Of a stretch of 64,000 nucleotides of DNA, positions 50,009 to 62,600 are shown piece after piece; position 1 is the first letter of the stretch, and each line of letters starts with the position of its first letter. This DNA is from Oxytricha trifallax (Eukaryota; Ciliophora; Spirotrichea; Sporadotrichida; Oxytrichidae). Under the pieces are notes generated by a model. The model was not told where the DNA came from and made no database searches. It worked only from the letters and a program-made list of their open reading frames with translations. The position numbers and the translations under genes were made by a program. Location: positions 1-64,000 of the forward strand of contig ARYC01003505.1 in NCBI GenBank assembly GCA_000711775.1, given 5' to 3'.

Positions 50009-50560
50009 TTAGCTAAAATAGCATATTTTAGGTAAAATAATTAAGTCAATGAAGATTACTCATTTCTTTTTAATTATATTAATTTTATTATATTTTTAGG
50101 TACTCTACCGCATTCGAGCTGTTTTGTGGTAGAGTACCTTAATTATATTAATTATTAAATAAATTAGTTTTAAATTCTTCAAATAAATATAGCATTTAGT
50201 TTATAGAAAAAGTAATTTATAATTCAAAGTTATTAAATATATTTAGTTGATAAAAAATTCTTACATATTCAAACTTGAGCCCTTTAAGAAAGTTGCTTTA
50301 TATAGTAACATATCAAGATTATTCTCATTTATTTATATTATATTTATAATAAATTACTTTTTCTATAAACTTAATTACATAATTTAATAAAGCATTTAAA
50401 TTTAATTATTTTGTAAATTAATATAATTAAGGTACTCTACCGCAAAACAGCTAAAATGCAGTAGAGTACCTAATAATATAATTAAATTAATATAAATTTA
50501 GAGAAATGTAAAATCTTGATTAATCATAATAATTCACTAAAAATATGCTATTTTAGCTAA
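50009..50560. mobile_element. 552-bp inverted-repeat element with nested 42-bp hairpins
   Basis: The ends ttagctaaaatagcatattt and its reverse complement lie at 50,009 and 50,560. The arms (about 50,009-50,225 and 50,340-50,560) are diverged inverted copies. Each arm contains a 42-bp imperfect palindrome (50,098-50,139 and 50,430-50,471) built from aggtactctaccgca and its complement, so the 14-mer ggtactctaccgca occurs four times in alternating orientation. The element sits inside a coding-like segment; skipping it leaves the flanking phases compatible. No transposase is inside, so it is non-autonomous or an eliminated sequence. Confidence 0.8.
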
Positions 50561-50760
50561 ATCTCACGCCCATGTTGAATCTCTTGCAGCAGCTATTGGT
50601 GATCATATCATGATGATGATCACCGTCTGTAGCAAAACCAACTTTACATTGCTTGTACTGAATTAGGGGAGGTTCCTAAAATGCAAACTCTGTTGATAAT
50701 GATCTTTCTCAGTCCCTATGAGTGGTATCATTGTCTACAATTTCACGAAAGATAGCTTTA
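50561..50760 (+). pseudogene. Right part of the interrupted gene
   Basis: Immediately after the element the phase compatible with 49,749-50,008 reads SHAHVESLAAAIGDHIMMM. Further protein-like pieces follow in other phases (YIACTELGEVPKMQT near 50,650), so there is at least one more frameshift. An imperfect palindrome ggtgatcat...atgatcacc lies at about 50,600-50,626. The product is unknown. Confidence 0.4.
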
Positions 50761-51535
50761 GTGGAAAAACGTAAAATATATCCATGAAATAATAATCAAT
50801 GGTATTAAATAGCATTCAAATAATTTCAAACATTCACTTTTTAATTTTAATAAAATTACTTCTATTATTATTATTATTATATATAATTGTCCGCAACATT
50901 TTATTTTTTTAATTGTTATGCATGCATCACTTAAAACAGGAAAATGTTTGTTTTCTTGTTATTATTACTGCTTATATTCTAATATAAAGTATCTTGATAT
51001 TATTTTTGAATTATTTTTTGGTTCTCAATAATAAATATAAATGAAAATAAAATCACTTCTATTTAGAAATGAAAATGACATTTTATTTTTAATCATAAAC
51101 AAAATTGTATTAAATGTATAATTTAGATAAATCTTGTGAATTCAAATGAAGTTTTTTAAATGGGAAAATTTTAAAAATTATTGCTTTTTGTAGAGAAATT
51201 TTAAAAAATACTTGAGCATATTCACAGAAGAATATAATCTTTAATAAATATTAATTTTAATTTGAAAACTTTATTATGAAAGTGGTTCTCATTAAGAACA
51301 TATGAGAGGGAAATTATTATAATTAACAAATCAAATGATAGAATGTTTCAAGTATTATGCTAGTATACAAATCTATTTGAGAATCTTCCATTTAACTTTA
51401 AGAAGTATAAAATTATAGTTGGTATTACTGATGATTAACATTGAAACGAGGAAACAGATTTATAAGTTATGTTGGAACGAGCTAACAAAGAATAATTGGC
51501 GTAATAACAAGATATAGCATGACTTACTTAGTATA
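50761..51535. other. A+T-rich spacer
   Basis: No supported gene. Confidence 0.5.
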
Positions 51536-53785
51536 TATTACTAAAATACAATTGAATCGGGAAATTATGAAAATAAATACAGAACGTAAAAGCATTTGAA
51601 TAATAACAGCCAAGTATTTGAGAGTAATATAAATCAAATTTGGGAGCAAGTAAAAAGGATTCTAGCTACATGTTTAAACTGTTTACTGTTTAATCTTTAA
51701 TTATATTTATTATTTTAATATTAAAAGTTTGATCAAATCCTAAATTTAAAATAAACAGATAAACAAGTAAACAGGCCCACACTTATCTGTTCCCTGTTTA
51801 ATTAGATAGGTTAGGGAACAAATAAACAAATAAAAGATGGCTCATAAGTGTGTTTACTGTTTAATTACATAGATTAGGGAGCAGATAAACAGACTAAACA
51901 GGGTTATAAAATTTGTTTATTTGTTTAATTATTTTATTAGATATAATTGTAATAAAAAAATAAATGTTCAAACAAATGGATGCGGCTTTCTACATAATCT
52001 AATCGAACCAGATGCTGTAGCTACTATAACCTTTTTCAAAGAATGCCGCCAAAGAACTGCAATTACAAAACTCTATTCATACTTTAGCTCGTCTTGGCTA
52101 AGGAGTTGAATAATTGGTTGATCCTAATACAATCAAAAAATGCATTTCACACATTTAGATTTACTTTGATGAAGGAGATGATAGACTGTTCATGGTTGTG
52201 AATTTAGTGCCAAACAACATAGGCCTCTATCGCACTACTTTTCTATCTAGAAATACAGTGGGTTTAAGCTTTTAAGCAAATACGGGGTCACTGCGAAAAA
52301 TACAGGCAAAATCCAGCGAGGCAATTTTATTTTAAATGTTTCCAAATCTTCAGTTTATTTATGGGAAGGAGGACCAGCACTAGAACCATTCACGTCCAAT
52401 GAAGATCAATTAGTCAATACAGTCGCTTGCATATAACTCAAGTGATCCAAAAGAGATAATGTTAGTTAAAATTATATCAGGGTTTCTAAACGGGGATTTC
52501 AAGAGTGTGGGCAGTTCTTTCGTAATCATTGCAATGTTGTAAGGGCTTTTATGATGATAGCTCAACTTGAACCAAAGATGAAGTAACATTCACGGCTGAT
52601 AAAAGAGTCAAATCTTCTGCACATCGATTACACCCCGACGATCAAATCGCTCTAAGAGTATCTGTTAAAGAAAGAATCAGGAAAAGAGAAGGTGCGGGAA
52701 ATGGGGGCTTGATGATTTTTAAAAGTTAGGATATGGAGAGATTTTCAATGCCTTTTACAATGTGATAGTCTAGAAATAGCATTAAAAGATGAATTGAGTA
52801 TGGATCGTTGGTCCAACAAATACAGGAAAGACTACAATAGCTGAGATGCTGAAGGAAATATTCATTTGCGATGTTTTAGAAGACGGGGTCTCCCCCTTCT
52901 TTGTAAAAGCAGCATTGGTAGATGTTGTCCCGCAGATTACCATGATGATAAATTGAATCACTTGCACTTTTTCGGAAAAAAAAATAAAATATAGCAAGAA
53001 TAAAAAAGTTCATAGAAGGGAGAGGCTACTTGGTTGATGTAAAATACGGTGAAACACAGATGGCATTCAAGAATACTTCAATTGTGATCATTACCAACGA
53101 GCTACCATTTGACTAGATGAGTAGAGTAAACGTAGACGCTTTCATGGAGAGAATTACAGTCTGTAATCTAGAGATCCAGTCTTTTAGAAGAGACTAACCA
53201 TTCCCATTCACGAGCATGGATAATGGCATTTGTTCAAGAGATATGTGGAGAGTAGTAAAGCAGATGATACACACGCACATTTTGATGATGAAAATGAAGA
53301 AGAAGGTAATCTTGAGCAGTATGCGAGAAAGTCACTTGGATCCTCGATTTCATTAGATTGAAGTGCAACTAAAATTATATCTAATAAAATAATTAAACAA
53401 ATAAACAAATTTTATAACCCTGTTTAGTCTGTTTATCTGCTCCCTAATCTATGTAATTAAACAGTAAACACACTTATGAGCCATCTTTTATTTGTTTATT
53501 TGTTCCCTAACCTATCTAATTAAACAGGGAACAGATAAGTGTGGGCCTGTTTACTTGTTTATCTGTTTATTTTAAATTTAGGATTTGATCAAACTTTTAA
53601 TATTAAAATAATAAATATAATTAAAGATTAAACAGTAAACAGTTTAAACATGTAGCTAGAATCCTTTTTACTTGCTCCCAAATTTGATTTATATTACTCT
53701 CAAATACTTGGCTGTTATTATTCAAATGCTTTTACGTTCTGTATTTATTTTCATAATTTCCCGATTCAATTGTATTTTAGTAATA
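51536..53785. mobile_element. 2,250-bp element with perfect 413-bp terminal inverted repeats
   Basis: 51,536-51,948 and 53,373-53,785 are reverse complements with no indel and, as far as I could read, no mismatch. The arms contain internal variants of a gtttactgtttaatt motif. The 1.42-kb interior is much richer in G+C and encodes primase/helicase pieces on the plus strand. Neighbouring flanks are A+T-rich; both include a gtatata string, but I cannot define a target-site duplication. Perfect arms imply recent insertion or ongoing conversion although the gene inside is broken. Confidence 0.9.
52140..53372 (+). pseudogene. Primase (Toprim-like) / SF3 helicase relic
   Basis: The helicase part has Walker A GPTNTGKTT at 52,810-52,836. 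A B-like MMIN-ES appears once a single extra base near 52,954 is discounted. Then come NIARIKKFIEGRGYLVDVKY, IVIITNELPFDQ at about 53,085-53,120 (motif C with TNE) and AFMERI. This is the D5/phage-type SF3 helicase order. TAG and TAA inside it are read as Gln. Upstream, NTGKIQRGNFILN followed by SSVYLWEGGPALEPF (about 52,290-52,400) resembles the acidic first motif of a phage-type Toprim primase domain; the second acidic motif is not clear. At least three phase changes and a TGA show it is broken. Known relatives initiate replication of viruses, virophages and Polinton-like elements. The frame runs into the right arm. Confidence 0.75.
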
Positions 53786-55322
53786 ATGGTCGAGTATATA
53801 TACTGAACAACAGAATATTTATTTTTAATAAAGTTAACAAAACATTGATACAATTCATATCATAAACAATAATAGTGGTAGAAGTATTTCTATACATTTT
53901 ATTATTGTAAATGATCAACTTACTTTAATGAAAAAGTATAAAAACACCGCAATAATCAAATAATTATGACAAGATTTCTGAAGAATAAATTACACAAACA
54001 AAAAGTATCAATCAGGGGCAATTTTTAAGTTAGACTGTGAAAACTAGTTAGGTGGATTTACTAAAAGAAATATAGTCGGTTAGCTTGGAGATAAACTATT
54101 TAAACATAATTAAACCATAAATTAATATAGATTTATGGGATAAAATATTTGCACATTAATTTATATATAAAATATGTAGAAGGATACAACAAAAAAATGA
54201 TTAATTGTCAAAAATAATTATTGAATACTTTTTTTCCTCTAGACCTTCTTAGGAAACAAAACTGATATTGATATTTATAATTTTCTAATTTATGCCCTTA
54301 GAAGTATTTAAGATGAAATTTTATTTTAATTTTAAGGAGTCAAGTATTCTAGATAAGAGATATTAATGACATGTATTAGACTATAAATAAAAAAACAATT
54401 TAAAACAAAAGATTATTTACTTGCTTAATATTTAAATAATAATCAAAATATCAATTCTGTTTTCCCATTCCTTCTTTTTATGGAGTATTTAAACTATCCG
54501 TTATAAAATTAAAACTTTTATTTTTAGAATCTTAGTCTCCTCTCTTTCTTAATTTTCCAATTAATGTATAGAGATTATTTATAGTTTTTTATAAGTTTTC
54601 TTTATAATGAGAGATATTTTGAAAAACATGATCCAGATAAATATTGAGGTATGTAACTTCAATAAAGCATTGGTACAGATGATTTAATATAAAAAATTTA
54701 ATTAAGTCACTAAAAAAAGATCATTAGTTATTAAAATATAAAATATTGGATAGATTAACCAATAATTTCTTAAACAAAATAAGAGTAAGTATAATACTAT
54801 AAAGCAAGAACTAAGGCAAATTTTAACCTTAATATGAAATTATTTTATTTTTTGTGAATAATCAGTTGTTAATCATTAGTAAATTTTGAAAAGAGATTAG
54901 TAAAAAACTCTAGAAAATTACTAATGAAGAGCAGCTACAGTAATTTAATTGGATTATTGGGAAAATAAAGAAATCCAGAGGTAAGTTATGATATTGAGAA
55001 GCCTCAAAGACGATCGATTATAAATACATATATTTCAATCATATAAAAAGAATTTAAAGAAAATCTTTAAGCTTATAATAAATAAAGGGATATCATCATT
55101 TTAAATCGAGAAGACCAACTGCATAAGTAAAAATTAAATCTGATCTGAAGAGGAAGAAAATGGGACTCAAAAAATGATGTAAAAAGGAAAAAGATTATCA
55201 CAAATGTGATTAATTAAAAAATAATTATAATAGAATGAATAAAAATTTTAAAAAAATGGATTATTAAAAAATGACTATCAGAAGATAGATTACAATAAAA
55301 ATAATAAAAGATCTAAATATAA
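53786..55322. other. A+T-rich spacer
   Basis: No supported gene. Confidence 0.5.
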
Positions 55323-55744
55323 TATTGCAGGAATACATTTGATTTGGGAAAATAATTTATAATTAATTTATTAATAATTAAAATTCGTGGCAGTTAACTT
55401 TCTGGAAACCTAGACAATATGGTACTTGTTCGATAGAGAATTTAAAATTAGCTGGACTTTACTATTGGCGGTACACCTCTATCGCATCCCTGGAGCGAGA
55501 TAAATCGAACTTTAATTTTGGCATCAAAATCAACTAAACAAATCACCAAAAATTAAAGTTCGTTTATCTCGCTCCAGGCATGCGATAGAGGGGTACCGCC
55601 AGTAGTAAAGTCCAGCTAATTTTAAATTTTCTATCGAACAAGTACCATTATGTCAGGATTTCCAGAAAGTTAACTGCCACGAATTTTAATTATTAATAAA
55701 TTAATTATAAATTATTTTCCCAAATCATATGTATTCCTACAATA
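55323..55744. mobile_element. 422-bp foldback element
   Basis: Two arms of about 195-200 bp (from 55,323 and back from 55,744) are nearly perfect inverted copies separated by only about 25 bp. They include ggtacttgttcgatagag, agctggactttactattgg and ctggagcgagataa. Differences are scattered single bases and short indels. It has no coding content. The form is that of a foldback/MITE, and as RNA it would make a very long hairpin. Confidence 0.85.
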
Positions 55745-55983
55745 AAAATATAATTAATTACTTTATATTAAGATAAAGAATGCATCTGACAAGAGATACA
55801 GAAAATTTATATCAAGTTATATAATAAATACCATAAAATCCAAGAGATATTTTCATTAAAGGATAAGATAGAAGAAAGAAATCAGAAATAAGATGAAAAT
55901 TAAAAGAAAATAATTAATTAATAAAATTTGTAATATAAGATTATTTAATATTAACAATTTCACCGAAAGAGCACTTAGATTCT
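55745..55983. other. A+T-rich spacer
   Basis: No supported gene. Confidence 0.5.
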
Positions 55984-56130
55984 GAGACAACAATTATTCG
56001 CTATCGAAGATTCGACTCAGGTTTACATATGATAAAATCCTTTCATCAAGCATATCGATTTGAACCAGAGCGCACTCCAAAACTCTTTATTCTTAACTCT
56101 CATCTCATACAACAACAATTCTCATATTGA
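55984..56130 (+). pseudogene. R2 coding module, copy B
   Basis: The frame from about 55,984 reads ETTIIRYRRFDSGLHMIKSF and then HQAYRFEPERTP, ending at TGA 56,128-56,130. It matches copy A (35.8 kb) and copy C (56.17 kb) at the residue level. The Gln aligned with TAA in copy A is CAA here. Function unknown. Confidence 0.6.
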
Positions 56131-56170
56131 TCATAACTATCAACAGTATCATATAAAACAATTACAATCT

Positions 56171-56280
56171 GAGACAACCATTATTCGATATCGAAGATAT
56201 GACTTAGGTTTACAAAAGATAAAATCATTTCATGTATCTATTATTGATACTAGGTTATAGATCAAATCATTCATGCTCAG
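56171..56280 (+). pseudogene. R2 coding module, copy C (truncated)
   Basis: ETTIIRYRRYDLGLQKIKSF matches copy B, then the sequence diverges. Copies B and C lie about 187 bp apart, a partial tandem duplication. Confidence 0.6.
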
Positions 56281-56572
56281 GGCTTAATTCCCATTTTTTT
56301 AATGTTATATATTAAAAATTCATTTTAATTATTAAAATTTTATATTATTAAGCGAGCATAATTAAAATTTGGAGAATGTTAAAAATAAAAAAAAAAGAGA
56401 TCAAATATAATAATGTTCATATCAATAATCATGTGTTAAGATAAAACAGCCACTAATTTGTAATATAATTGAGTAGATGCTTATAAACTTTGATTAATTA
56501 ATTAACTATCTAAAAATGGAATTTTTGTTCAACTTTTCTGATTAATTTCAATTTTAGGGCAGTGATAAAGTT

Positions 56573-56617
56573 GATGCGTCTATGCAGGTATAATTTGTTT
56601 TCATAAGAAAAATAAAA
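56573..56617 (+). repeat. Short forward-oriented piece of the array unit at the inner right boundary
   Basis: gtctatgcaggta...ttgttttcataagaaaa reads in the left-array orientation, directly against the inverted array that begins at about 56,618. The array therefore starts with a small head-to-head junction. Confidence 0.75.
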
Positions 56618-59600
56618 TTGAATCCAAACCCTGTATTTATTTTCTCCTCAAAATCCATATGAACACACCTATTTGCCATAAGCTCCTGATTCTTAGCTAA
56701 TAATTCATAAATCAAGAATAATTTATATAAGCATAGATACACATAAAATGAGTGATATGAAATTCCCCAAAAGTGTCATATTTTCCTCATTAAGAAACTT
56801 AATAAGACGAGAACTCATCAAGGAATCATTTTTAATTCTTGAAAAGTATTTACTATTTTCAGAAATCAAAAGTTTGCCCAGGTCAACTTGACTCAATATC
56901 ATGTGCACATTGCATATAGTATATAACTAGATATCCATTGAATGAGACTGTGTTTATGTGATTGTTGAAAATATGATAAAAAAACACTAATTGAAAAAAG
57001 TGCTTCTGCTCATTCCCATTGATCTTGAGTGTATAGTGGCGAGGTTTTCAAAGGTTTTCGCTCTTAAGCCTTAATTAACACGTTTAAATATGGTTCCACG
57101 ACCTAGAGCATCGAACGACAACATCTTTAGAGGCTTTCATACCAAAAAGCACATAAAATAAAATATTTTTATGCAAAAATATCATAATAATTCTTGAAGT
57201 CTTCTTCAATAGATCTATTCTTCATTCAAATTTGTTTTTCTTATGAAAACAAATGTTACCTGCATAGAGTTCGGAATATCTCCATTACTTTCAGATATCT
57301 TGTGATTTTTATTTCTCAGAGGAAGGCCTTCAGACAGTAAGGAAATGTTAAAAAATGCCTATCAAATAATTGCAAAAATTTATATAAAATTTATATCCCA
57401 AAAAATTGATGTGACCTTGCCTCAAGAGGTGGCCCCCAAACCCTGTATTTAACTTCTTTTCAAATTCCATATCAACACTCCTATCATCCAAAAGCTCCTA
57501 ATTCATAGCAAATAATTCAAAAACCAAGAATATTTTATATAAGCATAGATACACATAAAATGAGTGATATGAAATTCCCCAAAAATGTCATATTTTCCTC
57601 ATTAAGAAACTTAATAAGACAAGAACTCAGCAAGGAATCATTTTTAATTCATGAAAAGTATTTACTATTGTCAGAAATCAAAAGTTTGCCCAGGTCAACT
57701 TGACTCAATATCATGTGCACATTGCATATAGTATATAACTAGATATCCATTGAATGAGACTGTGTTTATCTGATTGTTGAAAATATGATAAAAAAACCCT
57801 AATTGAAAAAAGTGCTTATGCTCATTCCCATTGATCTAGAATGTATAGTGGCGAGGTTTTCAAAGGTTTTCGCTCATAAGCCTTAATTAACACGTTTAAA
57901 TATGGTTCCACGACCAAGAGCATCGAACGACAACATCTGTAGAGGCTTTCACACCAAAAAGCACATAAAATAAAATATTTTTATGCAAAAATATCATAAT
58001 AATTCTTGAAGTCTTCTTCAATAGATCTATTCCTCATTCAAATGTGTTTTTCTTATGAAAACAAATGTAACCTGCATAGAGTTCGGAATATCTCCATTAC
58101 TTTCAGATATCTTGTGATTTTTATTTCTCAGAGGAAGGCCTTCAGACAGTAAGGAAATGTTGAAAAAATGCCTGTCAATTAATTGCAAAAATTTATATAA
58201 AATTTATATCCCAAAAATATGATGTGACCTTCCCTCAAGAGATGGCCCCCAAACCCTGGATTTAACTTCTTTTCAAATTCCATATCAACAATCCTATTTG
58301 TTATAAGCTCCTGATTCTTAGTTAATAATTCAAAAATCAAGAATATTTTATATAAGCATAGATACACATAAAATGAGTGATATGAAATTCCCAAAAAGTG
58401 TCATATTTTCCTCATTAAGAAACTTAATAAGACGAGATCTCAGCAAGGAAACATTTTTAATTCATGAAAAGTATTTACTATTGTCAGAAATCAAAAGTTT
58501 GCCCAGGTCAACTTGACTCAATATCATGTGCACATTGCATATAGTATATAACTAGATATCCATTGAATGAGACTGTGTTTATCTGATTGTTGAAAATATG
58601 ATAAAAAAACCCTAATTGAAAAAAGTGCTTCTGCTCATTCCCATTGATCTAGAGTGTATAGTGGCGAGGTTTTCAAAGGTTTTCGCTCTTAAGCCTTAAT
58701 TAACACGTTTAAATATGGTTCCACGACCTAGAGCATCGAACGACAACATCTTTAGAGGCTTTCATACCAAAAAGCACATAAAATAAAATATTTTTATGCA
58801 AAAATATCATAATAATTCTTGAAGTCTTCTTCAATAGATCTATTCTTCATTCAAATTTGTTTTTCTTATGAAAACAAATGTTACCTGCATAGACCTCGGA
58901 ATATCTCCATTACTTTCAGATATCTTGTGATTTTTATTTCTCAGAGGAAGGCCTTCAGACAGTAAGGAAATGTTGAAAAATGCCTGTCAATTAATTGCAA
59001 AATTTTATATAAAATTTATATTCCAAAAATTTGATGTGACCTTGCCTCAAGAGGTGGCCCCCTAACACTTGATTTAACTTCTTTTCAAAATCCATATCAA
59101 CACACCTATCCTCCATAAGCTCTTGATTCATAGTAAATTATTCAAAAATCAAGAATATTTAGTATAAGCATAGATACACATAAAATGAGTGATTTGAAAT
59201 TCCCAAAAAGTGTCATACTTTCCTCATTAAGAAACTTAATAAGACAAGAACTCAGCAAGGAATCATTTTTAATTCTTGAAAAGTATTTACTATTGTCAGA
59301 AATCAAAAGTTTACCGAGGTCAACTTGACTCAATATCATGTGCACATTGCATATAGAATAATACTCGATATCCATTGAATTAGACTGTGTTTATCTGATT
59401 GTTGAAAATATGATAAAAAAACACTAATTGAGAAAAGTGCTTCTGCTCATTCCCATTGATCTAGAGTGTATAGTGGCGAGGTTTTCAAAGGTTTTCGCTC
59501 TTAAGCCTTAATTAACACGTTTAAATATGGTTCCACGACCTAGAGCATCGAACGACAACATCTTTAGAGGCTTTCACACCAAAAAGCACATAAAATAAAA

Positions 59601-62600
59601 TATTTTTATGCAAAAATATCATAATAATTCTTGAAGTCTTCTTCAATAGATCTATTCTTCATTCAAATTTGTTTTTCTTATGAAAACAAATGTTACCTGC
59701 ATAGACCTCGGAATATCTCCATTACTTTCAGATATCTTGTGATTTTTATCTCTCAGAGGAAGGCCTTCAGACAGTAAGGAAATGATGAAAAAATGCCTGT
59801 CAATTAATTGCAAAAATTTATATAAAATTTATATTCCAAAAATTTGATGTGACCTTGCCTCAAGAGGTGGCCCCCTAACCCTTGATTTAACTTCTTTTCA
59901 AAATCCATATCAACACACCTATCCTCCATAAGCTCCTGATTCATAGTAAATTATTCAAAAATCAAGAATATTTAGTATAAGCATAGATACACATAAAATG
60001 AGTGATTTGAAATTCCCAAAAAGTGTCATACTTTCCTCATTAAGAAACTTAATAAGACAAGAACTCAGCAAGGAATCATTTTTAATTCATGAAAAGTATT
60101 TACTATTGTCAGAAATCAAAAGTTTACCGAGGTCAACTTGACTCAATATCATGTGCACATTGCATATAGAATAATAACTAGATATCCATTGAATTAGACT
60201 GTGTTTATCTGATTGTTGAAAATATGATAAAAAAACACTTATTTAGAAAAGTGCTTATGCTCATTCCCATTGATCTAGAGTGTATAGTGGCGAGGTTTTC
60301 AAAGGTTTTCGCTCATAAGCCTTAATTAACACGTTTAAATATGGTTCCACGACCAATAGCCTCGAACGACAACATCTGTAGAGGCTTTCACACCAAAAAG
60401 CACATAAAATAAAATATTTTTATGCAATAATTTCATAATAATTCTTGAAGTGTTCTTCAATAGATCTATTCCTCATTCAAATGTGTTTTTCTTATGAAAA
60501 CAAATGTAACCTGCATAGAGTTCGGAATATCTCCATTACTTTCAGATATCTTGTGATTTTTATTTCTCAGAGGAAGGCCTTCAGACAGTAAGGAAATGAT
60601 GAAAAAATGCCTGTCAATTAATTGCAAAATTTTATATAAAATTTATATTCCAAAAATTTGATGTGACCTTGCCTCAAGAGGTGGCCCCCTAACACTTGAT
60701 TTAACTTCTTTTCAAAATCCATATCAACACACCTATCCTCCATAAGCTCTTGATTCATAGTAAATTATTCAAAAATCAAGAATATTTAGTATAAGCATAG
60801 ATACACATAAAATGAGTGATTTGAAATTCCCAAAAAGTGTCATACTTTCCTCATTAAGAAACTTAATAAGACAAGAACTCAGCAAGGAATCATTTTTAAT
60901 TCTTGAAAAGTATTTACTATTGTCAGAAATCAAAAGTTTACCGAGGTCAACTTGACTCAATATCATGTGCACATTGCATATAGAATAATACTCGATATCC
61001 ATTGAATTAGACTGTGTTTATCTGATTGTTGAAAATATGATAAAAAAACACTAATTGAGAAAAGTGCTTCTGCTCATTCCCATTGATCTAGAGTGTATAG
61101 TGGGCGAGGTTTTCAAAGGTTTTCGCTCTTAAGCCTTAATTAACACGTTTAAATATGGTTCCACGACGAATAGCATCGAACGACAACATCTGTAGAGGCT
61201 TTCACACCAAAAAGCACATAAAATAAAATATTTTTATGCAATAATTTCATAATAATTCTTGAAGTGTTCTTCAATAGATCTATTCTTCATTCATATGTGT
61301 TTTTCTTATGAAAACAAATGTTACTTGCATAGACCTCGGAATCTCTCCATTACTTTCAGATATCTTGTGATTTTTATCTCTCAGAGGAAGGCTTTCAGAC
61401 AGTAAGGAAATGATGAAAAAATGCCTGTCAATTAATTGCAAAAATTTATATAAAATTTATATTCCAAAAATTTGATGTGACCTTGCCTCAAGAGGTGGCC
61501 CCCAAACCCTTGATTTAACTTCTTTTCAAATTCCATATCAACACACCTATCCTCCATAAGCTCCTGATTCATAGTTAATTATTCAAAAATCAAGAATATT
61601 TAATATAAGCATAGATACACATAAAATGAGTGATTTGAAATTCCCAAAAAGTGTCATATTTTCCTCATTAAGAAACTTAATAAGACGAGAACTCAGCAAG
61701 GAAACATTTTTAATTCATGAAAAGTATTTACTATTGTCAGAAATCAAAAGTTTGCCCAGGTCAACTTGACTCAATATCATGTGCACATTGCATATAGTAT
61801 ATAACTAGATATCCATTGAATGAGACTGTGTTTATCTGATTGTTGAAAATATGATAAAAAAACCCTAATTGAGAAAAGTGCTTATGCTCATTCCCATTGA
61901 TCTAGAGTGTATAGTGGCGAGGTTTTCAAAGGTTTTCGCTCATAAGCCTTAATTAACACGTTTAAATATGGTTCCACGACCAAGAGCATCGAACGACAAC
62001 ATCTGTAGAGGCTTTCACACCAAAAAGCACATAAAATAAAATATTTTTATGCAAAAATATCATAATAATTCTTGAAGTCTTCTTCAATAGATCTATTCTT
62101 CATTCAAATGTGTTTTTCTTATGAAAACAAATGTTACCTGCATAGACCTCGGAATATCTCCATTACTTTCAGATATCTTGTGATTTTTATCTCTCAGAGG
62201 AAGGCCTTCAGACAGTAAGGAAATGATGAAAAAATGCCTGTCAATTAATTGCAAAAATTTATATAAAATTTATATCCCAAAAATATGATGTGACCTTGCC
62301 TCAAGAGGTGGCCCCCAAACACTTGATTTAACTTCTTTTCAAAATCCATATCAACAAACCTATCCGCCATAAGCTCCTGATTCATAGCAAATAATTCAAA
62401 AATCAAGAATATTTAATATAAGCATAGATACACATAAAATGAGTGATTTGAAATTCCCAAAAAGTGTCATACTTTCCTCATTAAGAAACTTAATAAGACA
62501 AGAACTCAGCAAGGAAACATTTTTAATTCATGAAAAGTATTTACTATTGTCAGAAATCAAAAGTCTACCGAGGTCAACATGACTCAATATCAAATGCACA

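Noticed and set aside
51921-52109. Plus-strand frame crossing the inner edge of the left 413-bp arm
   Set aside because: It starts in the inverted repeat and stops only at a TGA/TAG mix; it has no counterpart at the other arm and no family resemblance.
52782-53408. Minus-strand frames opposite the SF3 helicase
   Set aside because: The plus strand carries Walker A and the TNE motif; the minus frames are shadows.
56060-56260. 66-codon frame across R2 copies B and C
   Set aside because: It starts at TTG and only its second half coincides with the R2 phase; the homologous phase of copy B is different.
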